Assembly (NCBI GenBank): GCA_911728455.2
Contig: OU452233.1
Span: 9,653,505-9,717,504, forward strand
DNA: 64,000 bases
Direction: 5' to 3'
Origin: Marthasterias glacialis
Taxonomy: Eukaryota > Echinodermata > Asteroidea > Forcipulatida > Asteriidae
In this document: positions 60,101 through 64,000 of the stretch, in pieces
Numbering within the stretch: the stretch's first letter is position 1
How the letters are laid out: each line of letters starts with the position of its first letter
The notes under the pieces: model-generated
What the model was told of the DNA's origin: nothing
The model's input: the letters and a program-made list of their open reading frames with translations, nothing else
Databases searched by the model: none
Made by a program: the position numbers and the translations under genes

Positions 60101-62758
60101 ATGTTTTCCTTCATTGAGCTGTGTACAAATTTTGGCTTTATGGTAATCATGTGTTGTTCACAAATGTTCTGTACCTTGATGATCGGACTGGACTGCAACA
60201 CCTGGTGAAGGCTTGTTTTCATTCTTGATTTCTATGGTCCTTTACTCTATGTAGATCCACAGTCGCCCAGTGCTCCCATCAATCTCAGGGAGGGCCAGTC
60301 CACTGCTACCAGCGACCACAAGATCAACGTCAAGATTCTATGGGACCCTCCAAAGACCAGCGATTTGGAAATCATTAGGTACAGGGTTTACTTCACCGAA
60401 TGGCACTCCAAGCCCATGCATTATATCTTCAGTGTCACAGAGTACAGCGTTAATGTTCCTGGGGTAAGTACAGACTGAATTAGTTTGGGATGGGGTGAAG
60501 ATGGGTGGGTATAAGGTGAAGATGGGTGGGTATAGGGTAAAGATGGGTGGGTATAGGGTGAAGATGGGTGGGTATTTTGAAGAATAGGGGGTGAAACGGT
60601 GCTGAGGATTGGGGTACTTTGGCAAAGGAAGGTTGGAGGAAGGAAGTGGGGAGGTTCTTCCCTTTGTAAATGGAAGGATGAGTATAGTGGGTTGCTGTTT
60701 TCTTATAGCTGGGTGTCATTAAAATGGAATGATGGGTGGAAGTGGTTAAGCTTTTCAGTGAGAAGGCTGTGGGTTGGTAGTTTGAGTGAGGTAGTTAGTC
60801 CACAAAGGAATGGGTTAGTGTGGGTTCACTGTCTTTACTTGACTCTGTTTGGAAAAGAGGAAAGATGATACATTTTGATGAGCATTCCAAATATAAAGGA
60901 TTATCAGTTCAACACTAAAAAAAATCAGCTTCAGCCAATGCAATTCTTTCAAGATGAATATAGATATGTTGTACATTTCTTCTCACTGCAGAGCCAGCAC
61001 AGCGTTGTCTTACCAAATCTGCATGCTGATTTGCGATACAAGATCCAGGTTCAAGCAATATCCCAGTGGGGTAATGCAAGAATGCGAAGTGAAAGGACTG
61101 GAATCTTCATCCGTACGATGAACCTCAACAGGACAATGGATTTCACATCAGGAGGTAAACACTTTTTGCTTGCCAACGTTTGCCCTCAACTGACTCATGT
61201 TGTGTGGTAAGTCAGATGATCTATGTGCCAATATCTAAAAACAAACAATTACAATGGTTTCTGTCTTCTTTCCAGGTCTTGCAGACTCTCCGCATGTCCC
61301 TAAACCAATTGAGCCCATTCCACCCCCAGGGGTGGCAGGGGAGGTACCCGGTGAACCCAGAGAGGTTACACCCGAAGACCCCTACTGGGAGTCGGGAGTC
61401 CTCAAGTGCCGCATTTCTTGGAAGAAACCCAAAGGTAATTCTCATCCCAAGCTGCATTTTAGTTGGTTTATTCCAGTCTACGAAAAAGGTTCTCTTAAAA
61501 CTCACTCCTGAGGAAAAACATTTTAAATGAATTATAGTCGGACCCATTTGGTAAAAGAAATTCTTAGATCTGAAGTTGATTTTGCCCCCTAAATTTAAAG
61601 TCTGATTTGCAAAGGATTTAAAGACAAAAAAAAACGTTAATAATTTCTTCTCCTTAATTTTCAGGTTTTGAGGAGACTGTGAACCGTTTCATGGTACACT
61701 GGCAACCAATGGGATGTGCTCAGGACTTTGAAAACAGTACCAAGTCAGCTTCAACACTTGTAAGTATTTAACAATGTTTGATTGTAACCATCCCATTTCC
61801 TCCAAACTACTATCTCACAGTTTTAGCCAAGTTCGATGGATTCAGTGTTTTCAATATCAAGCCAGCAGTGCTGGTACCAGACATTAATGTACCAGTCTTA
61901 TCACAAGCCAAAGATTTGGGTGTTAAAGACAAAGTACGTGATTGATCAATTTCAAGCCCCAATCATCCAGAGAATTATTTCCGCGTGGAATACTGTCAGA
62001 GGCTGGGAAATGGCATTTGAAAACCGGAAAATCTCAGTTGTTTATTTTTATTGCCACAATCATCATCATTATCACCAGGTCGTGGCTGGGGGAGGTCCTC
62101 CAGCAACATGGGCCACAATCAAATTAAGTGCATATAAAGTGTACCAAACTCCTGCCAAACATTAAACTGTTTTTTGTTGTTTGCAAAATTGTTACCAAAA
62201 TGTGGTGTGTTTTTTTAAGTTAGTTTCGGTATGTGATTCTTGAAAACTGGAGGATTTGGAATGCCAATGATGTTTCTTCCCTTGAAGTTAACATTTTGTG
62301 GATGATTGTGGATTTTTAAGGATTTTGAGATAATGTGGGAAAACCAAGTAGTTAATTTACTTTTTAAATCAATACTTTATTTTTCTTTGGCAACCCTTTG
62401 TCAGTTTGTTACACATTGGCAGACGACCAGTTCGACATCTATTTCGCCTGGAAGTTTAAGCTGGTGTCCATCATATTCTCCATTTTTCCACTTCACAAAC
62501 ACTTACTTAACAAAAGAAATGAGGTGATAGGGGTTTATTAAAAACAACAACCAAAAAAAACATTTGGTAACCTTTTTACTGCAATCTTGATCCTGTTTTC
62601 TGGGACATGGGTTACTTGCTGTCTATCATTAGTACTTCCCTTACTTCATTTCTCCGGTCATTTCTTTCACTCATCTCACAACGTTTTTTCCCCGCCTTCG
62701 GCTTGCTCAGGCAAATGCCATTTTCCCTCAGTACCCGGAAAAAGGAGCCACAACACAT
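27034..62758 (+). CDS. ANOS1: Anosmin-1, partial gene (11 exons, 3' end outside the window)
   Basis: Splicing eleven GT-AG exons gives 486 residues in one open frame. The family is a secreted, heparan-sulfate-binding extracellular-matrix protein that modulates FGF signalling and guides axons and GnRH neurons (established for vertebrate and nematode members). The order seen is: signal peptide (about 1-22), a cysteine-rich region (about 26-95), a WAP four-disulfide core with eight cysteines (C109, 122, 126, 132, 138, 139, 143, 147), FN3-1 (about 157-262), FN3-2 (about 263-385), a proline-rich linker (about 391-416) and part of FN3-3. Human anosmin-1 is 680 residues with four FN3 domains, so roughly 200 residues are missing to the right. 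Intron phases are 0,0,0,1,0,1,0,1,1,0. Introns 1 and 2 occupy 16,435 and 13,547 bp. The domain order is diagnostic, because few other secreted proteins join Cys-rich, WAP and several FN3 domains this way. Confidence 0.93.
28345..28440. repeat. ANOS1: Short palindrome GACCCAACTATAGTT...
   Basis: CCCAACTATAGTTCGGCTGG then GA pairs with TCCCAGCTATAGTTGGG across about 20 bases. It resembles the core of a small palindromic MITE in anosmin intron 1. Confidence 0.6.
33161..33292 (+). mobile_element. ANOS1: GGCCGTATCT-ended MITE copy
   Basis: AGGCCGTATCTGAATGGGCA then GCTACATG pairs with the right end GTAGCTGCAGCCAATTCGGA then CATGGCC. The interior holds GGCTACGACTGTTGCTAAGG then GTGGCC, also seen in the related copies near 10980 and 16130. 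Confidence 0.65.
33806..33962 (+). mobile_element. ANOS1: TIR repeat family A, copy in anosmin intron 1
   Basis: GGGAGACTTTGGAAAGATAG then GTGGCAGCAAACG forms the left end. GTTGCCATCTAGCACCCTCA then AAAGTCTCC forms the inverted right end. The length is about 157 bp, similar to copy 1. The GGTGGCAG core is kept on the left and a GATGGCAA-type core on the right. Confidence 0.7.
35308..35568 (-). mobile_element. ANOS1: CCCCTTTCACAC-ended repeat, copy 1
   Basis: It ends AGTTCGTCTAGTGTGAAAGG then GGC, the inverse of the left end of the copy at 47238. Internal words TCCCAGGAAAT, AACCCTGG and GTGAAAAGGTCAACC recur in all three copies. The element is palindromic and about 260 bp long. Confidence 0.7.
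35640..35780 (+). mobile_element. ANOS1: TIR repeat family A, degenerate copy with clear right end
   Basis: The right end CTGCTGCCGCCGGCGCCTCA then AAAGTCTCCC is the family terminus with a GC-rich core. The left end is poorly conserved. The interior contains the palindrome GAGCATGTGCGCACATGCTC. Confidence 0.5.
37415..37449 (+). repeat. ANOS1: Poly-G tract, G-quadruplex-capable
   Basis: GGGCGG is followed by a long unbroken G run, then a C and a second G run, with GTGGGGGG at the end. Such a tract can form G-quadruplex DNA. Its length is likely to be unstable or mis-sequenced. Confidence 0.85.
38702..38890. mobile_element. ANOS1: CTTAAGCA-family MITE copy in anosmin intron 1
   Basis: GGGCCAAATTTCATAAAGCT then GTTAAGCACAACAA marks the left end. 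The right end is degenerate (GTTGATGAAACTTGGCC). It is the same family as the copies at 17.2-17.6 kb. Confidence 0.6.
42409..42547 (+). repeat. ANOS1: Tandem duplication, 72-bp unit
   Basis: GGTGATAATTTATCATCTGC is followed 72 bases later by GGTGATAATTTATCATCAAC. The rest (GTGATATCAAGCACAAAACT then TCACTTC) repeats with few changes. There are two copies. Confidence 0.9.
43589..43657 (+). CDS. ANOS1: Anosmin-1 exon 2: Cys-rich region
   Basis: This 69-base exon lies between the acceptor TTTCCTTTTGCAG and the donor GTAAGT at 43658, phase 0 at both ends. It encodes ISKAESRGESYSLLCLNSTT then CSS. It fits the family pattern in which a short serine-rich segment with Cys-x5-Cys leads into CxxPC of the next exon. 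It was recognised by splice sites, phase and cysteine spacing rather than strong residue identity, and it sits alone between two very long introns. Confidence 0.82.
43706..43902. mobile_element. ANOS1: CTTAAGCA-family MITE copy just inside anosmin intron 2
   Basis: GGGCACAATTTCATAAAACT then GTTAAGCAGAAAAC pairs with the right end TTTTATGAAATTGGGCCC, and GACTGGTAACCTGATT lies inside. It starts about 50 bp after the exon 2 donor. Confidence 0.7.
44826..44869 (+). repeat. ANOS1: Short tandem duplication GTCACACGTGGGG-ACTGTGC
   Basis: GTCACACGTGGGGGACTGTG then CAT is followed at once by GTCACACGTGGGGACTGTGC. Each unit contains the E-box CACGTG. Confidence 0.8.
47238..47498 (+). mobile_element. 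ANOS1: CCCCTTTCACAC-ended repeat, copy 2
   Basis: TGCCCCTTTCACACTAGAAG then AATTTCC starts the copy. TTGGTTGACCTTTTCACACT then TG, GGTTAAGCGAGATAACCCTG then GGG, and the end CATGGGAAAAGGTCTTAAG match copy 1 in opposite orientation. The length is nearly identical to copy 1. Confidence 0.75.
47791..48688. mobile_element. ANOS1: 898-bp element with CCGTAATTTTCGGCC terminal inverted repeats, TA-flanked
   Basis: It starts CCGTAATTTTCGGCCCAAAA and ends GGCCGAAAATTACGG, with TA directly outside each end, as expected for a Tc1/mariner-type TA target duplication. Subterminal GCCCATAAGCCGC/GCGGCTTATAGG words repeat. No transposase frame is seen, so it is non-autonomous. Repeats with this terminus and GCCGCTTATA words are, from memory, widespread in animal genomes; the family name is not certain. 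Confidence 0.8.
48720..48868. mobile_element. ANOS1: CTTAAGCA-family MITE copy, degenerate
   Basis: GGGACCAATTTCATACAGCT opens the copy and AGCAGTAATATGAAATTGAA closes it. GGTATTTTGGCTGGTACCCT lies in the middle. It immediately follows the CCGTAATTTTCGG-ended element. A partial relative is seen near 55225-55285. Confidence 0.55.
51577..51616 (+). repeat. ANOS1: T6G simple repeat
   Basis: GTTTTTGTTTTTTGTTTTTT then GTTTTTTAGG is a short simple repeat in anosmin intron 2. It looks like a pyrimidine tract followed by AG, but no coding exon follows. Confidence 0.7.
52317..52645 (+). repeat. ANOS1: Tandem duplication, 158-bp unit
   Basis: GCAACTGCGCATTTACACCT then ATGG at 52317 recurs as GCAACTGTGTATTTACACCT then ATGG at 52475. 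CTAGTTTTCAAAACCGAAT and AAGAATAACCACACA also repeat in order. There are two diverged copies in anosmin intron 2. Confidence 0.85.
54786..55030 (+). mobile_element. ANOS1: CCCCTTTCACAC-ended repeat, copy 3 (degenerate)
   Basis: TAGCACCTTTCACACCAGAC then GGATTTCCCGGG opens it. GGCCATTTCCTGGGAAAAAG then GTACCCCTG, and AAGATAACCCAGGGTTTAGC then ATACTGGG, follow in the same order as copy 2. Confidence 0.65.
55545..55950. repeat. ANOS1: Two adjacent copies of the tRNA-derived SINE
   Basis: The second copy (about 55786-55950) has CCAGTTGGTAAAAC and GTAGGTTCGAATCCCGCCC, then GCCTGTGGATTTTTGTCACA and GTATGGGTATAAACACAAAT. The first (about 55545-55745) has GGGTTTGAATCCCACGCGAG and inverted ACACCGATGTGTGTTAAGCA/GTGCTTAACACACATCGATG words flanking it, suggesting a head-to-head pair of tails. 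Confidence 0.7.
57205..57264 (+). CDS. ANOS1: Anosmin-1 exon 3: Cys-rich region
   Basis: The acceptor TTTTCTCTACAG and the phase-0 donor GTGAGT at 57265 bound 60 bases encoding CVIPCSFEYKTSSLCKSKCA. The pattern CxxPC-x9-C-x3-C matches the vertebrate anosmin stretch that precedes the WAP domain. Confidence 0.9.
58322..58538 (+). CDS. ANOS1: Anosmin-1 exon 4: end of Cys-rich region and WAP domain
   Basis: The exon encodes LSSDISWCHSSCDFLK, the family's CxxxCxFLK motif, and then a complete whey-acidic-protein four-disulfide core from GTCPP to YTCQD, with paired cysteines in KEKCCYNGCG. In the family this WAP domain supports protease interaction and heparan-sulfate and FGF-receptor binding. The acceptor is CTTCTCCACAG. 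The donor GTGAGA at 58539 is phase 1. Confidence 0.95.
59118..59308 (+). CDS. ANOS1: Anosmin-1 exon 5: first half of FN3-1
   Basis: The acceptor CATCAACTTTACAG precedes AGCTTCCCCC. The exon encodes ELPPKTRN, then the beta-strand residues SSIMLEWQL with the conserved FN3 tryptophan, and IILYVVQGRNNTGRHPSS, which parallels the human YVVQRRWNYGIHPS. The donor GTAAGT at 59309 is phase 0. Confidence 0.94.
59491..59541 (+). repeat. ANOS1: CCCCA microsatellite in anosmin intron 5
   Basis: The stretch is a run of CCCCA units (CACCCCACCCCACCCCACCC) with two imperfect units at the right, about 70 bases before exon 6. It overlaps the part of the intron where the branch point and pyrimidine tract would be expected. 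Confidence 0.85.
59610..59736 (+). CDS. ANOS1: Anosmin-1 exon 6: second half of FN3-1
   Basis: The acceptor CTCCATTCACAG precedes ACTGAAGAAAGG. The exon encodes LGKYYIFQIASVNENGSIGF, the YxFxVxAVNxxG strand signature of FN3 domains, and ends LPYRLSR with one base of the next codon. The donor GTAAGA at 59737 is phase 1. Confidence 0.94.
60255..60463 (+). CDS. ANOS1: Anosmin-1 exon 7: first half of FN3-2
   Basis: The acceptor TACTCTATGTAG precedes ATCCACAGTCG. The exon encodes DPQSPSAPINLR, matching the human SKDPSAPPAPANLR junction, then INVKILWDPP and RYRVYFTEWHSK. The donor GTAAGT at 60464 is phase 0. A 21-bp tandem repeat starts about 30 bases into the following intron. Confidence 0.95.
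60491..60577 (+). repeat. ANOS1: 21-bp minisatellite in anosmin intron 7
   Basis: About four units of GGTGAAGATGGGTGGGTATA plus one base follow one another, beginning roughly 30 bases after the exon 7 donor. The units are nearly identical, suggesting recent expansion. Confidence 0.9.
60992..61154 (+). CDS. ANOS1: Anosmin-1 exon 8: second half of FN3-2
   Basis: The acceptor TTCTCACTGCAG precedes AGCCAGCAC. The exon encodes VVLPNLHADLRYKIQVQAIS then QWGNARMRSER, paralleling the human [20 protein letters not shown] followed by YWGQTR. The donor GTAAAC at 61155 is phase 1 and slightly weak. Confidence 0.94.
61276..61434 (+). CDS. ANOS1: Anosmin-1 exon 9: proline-rich linker and start of FN3-3
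   Basis: The acceptor TTCTTTCCAG precedes GTCTTGCAGAC. The exon encodes a proline-rich spacer (PKPIEPIPPPGVAGEVPGEP), then a strand GVLKCRISWKKPK with the FN3 tryptophan, like the human QVKVYWKK. Both flanking introns are phase 1. The spacer is more proline-rich than the corresponding basic linker in human anosmin-1. Confidence 0.92.
61665..61759 (+). CDS. ANOS1: Anosmin-1 exon 10: FN3-3 middle
   Basis: The acceptor TCCTTAATTTTCAG precedes GTTTTGAGG. The exon encodes ETVNRFMVHWQPMGCAQ, which matches the human PTVNRYHVRWFPEACAH well and anchors the alignment. The donor GTAAGT at 61760 is phase 0. Confidence 0.93.
62711..62758 (+). CDS. ANOS1: Anosmin-1 exon 11: FN3-3 continuation (small exon)
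   Basis: This 48-base phase-0 exon lies between the acceptor CTTCGGCTTGCTCAG and the donor GTAAGT at 62759. It encodes ANAIFPQYPEKGATTH, aligned with the variable human loop that ends MTHENY. Support comes from the splice sites, open frame, phase and the TTH end. No later exon is visible before 64000, so the gene continues to the right. Confidence 0.72.
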
Positions 62759-64000
62759 GTAAGTTTCTTACCCTGGTAACTGAGGCCACTTTCACCAACT
62801 GCACGATGTGAAGTACTGACGTAAACTGCAAGATTTTTTCATGTACCTGCCAGTTATTAATGTGTGCATGAATTACCAAGTTGACCTTTTTATCCATTTT
62901 TGTCTCCTTCATCCATTTTTGTTTCACCATCATGTCATCTATTAATCTCGTTTTTGTTTACATTCGATGTATCCTTAACCCTAGCAGAATGGCCTGTATA
63001 AATAAATGTCTAATGCCATGTCTGTTAAGCTGTAAATTACTCCTTTTTATCTGAAATTGTGAATAAAAACTCTCAAAACATTATCTGTTGTCAACTCATA
63101 CACAAGTTCGACGCTGACATTCAGAACTTTTATTTTGATAACAACTCAAAAATGTTACTATAAAGTAATTTTAAGGTCACGTGGTGTGTTGTAACCAATG
63201 CAAATCCCGATATACATGTAAATCGGTCTGATTTAATCGGCCCTACCAATACACTAGTCTGAGCAGCTCGTTCATGGTGGTTTAAACCACTACAGCTAAG
63301 ACTGCCACACGCGCGCGCGCGCGGCGCGATTAGCGCGTCAGCTGCTCATATGTACCAATCAGCATGGAGGATTCACGGTGTGTGTGCGTGTGCGTGCAAC
63401 CACCATGGACAAGCTGCTCAGATTAGTGTATACACAGTCAGAACATGGGGCAGGGGACACTGCTAGGGTGAATTTAATTTTTAGAATGTAAAACATGCCT
63501 GCGTTCTTAACAGTGCATTAATCTACAGATGCTACAAAAGGTACATCGGTAGTGTTTGGTTTATCACAACATGTGTTGTTAAACACCTTTGAACATTGAT
63601 AAAATATAATTCTGTCAGAAGACAGAATTTTTTTTTAGTTTGTTTTTTATGGTATTCATTTCTCTCAGTAACCCTTGAGTGATGTTTTTTGCTGGAGTCA
63701 ACCTCGAACTGTATCAATTTGATGATACTCACTGCCATTGTTATATTGCTTTATTGTCAATGTGAATTCGTCTAAGAAAAAGTATTCTTGTGATCCCATT
63801 TTTCTTACACTTTATGTCAGTTTGGAAGCACTTTGAATAATTTAATGCCCGTGAAGGTTTCCTGAGTTTGTGTGATTATGTTTTTATGTCAAATTTGGGC
63901 GTAAGTGGAAAGTATTTATAAGTCAACCACATGTAGATTTGCCTTTTAGGCAACATTTCTTTAATCTTTTGCCAACTTGAAGATGTGCATGTCATAATAA
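62759..64000 (+). other. ANOS1: Anosmin-1 intron 11, left part
   Basis: The donor GTAAGT opens an intron with no acceptor-plus-exon matching the rest of FN3-3 before the window ends. It contains a 184-bp TIR element at 63249-63432, listed separately. Confidence 0.65.
63249..63432. mobile_element. ANOS1: 184-bp TIR element with internal CG repeat
   Basis: ATACACTAGTCTGAGCAGCT then CGTTCATGGTGG and the inverted CCACCATGGACAAGCTGCTC then AGATTAGTGTAT are near-perfect 32-bp ends. The middle has an alternating CG run (about 63308-63326) and a GTGTGTGCGTGTGCGTGC stretch. A right-half copy lies at 2658-2745, ending GAGCTGCTCGGATTAGT. Confidence 0.75.

Overview
This is eukaryotic nuclear DNA, AT-rich and intron-rich. 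It carries two recognisable protein-coding genes, both on the + strand, in a background of short interspersed repeats. The organism is most likely an invertebrate deuterostome, with an echinoderm (perhaps a sea star) as my best guess. The reasons are the anosmin-1 gene type, a very high density of the palindrome ACATGT/TACATGTA, and several small palindromic repeat families of a style I associate with echinoderm genomes. This assignment is inference. I see no bacterial operon, CRISPR array or viral gene.

Layout. 1-9020 is repeat-rich sequence upstream of the first gene. 9021-14812 holds a Rac/RhoG-type small GTPase: five exons give a complete 197-residue GTPase from the ATG at 10019. A sixth, upstream exon (9021-9066) splices in frame and could add 15 acidic residues at the N-terminus. 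14813-27033 lies between the genes. It contains palindromic elements, a near-700-bp foldback element at 21927-22610, and an orphan EGF-like coding segment at 21486-21602. 27034-62758 and beyond is the 5' two thirds of an anosmin-1 (ANOS1/KAL1) orthologue: eleven exons giving 486 residues, with signal peptide, cysteine-rich region, complete WAP domain, two full fibronectin type III (FN3) domains and part of a third. Introns 1 and 2 are 16.4 and 13.5 kb. The last FN3 domain(s) and the stop lie beyond the right edge.

The two genes need not share a pathway. The GTPase is an intracellular actin and signalling switch. Anosmin-1 is a secreted extracellular-matrix protein of neuronal migration and growth-factor signalling. 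They appear simply to be neighbours.

The rest is dominated by non-autonomous transposons and SINE-like repeats. The most interesting observations are: a terminal-inverted-repeat family carrying CTCF-like cores at both ends; one MITE inserted inside another in GTPase intron 3; the possible N-terminal extension of the GTPase; the orphan EGF exon; and a cluster of direct and inverted copies of TTTCACGAAGTAGCAC in anosmin intron 1. I did not find a clearly new biological system.
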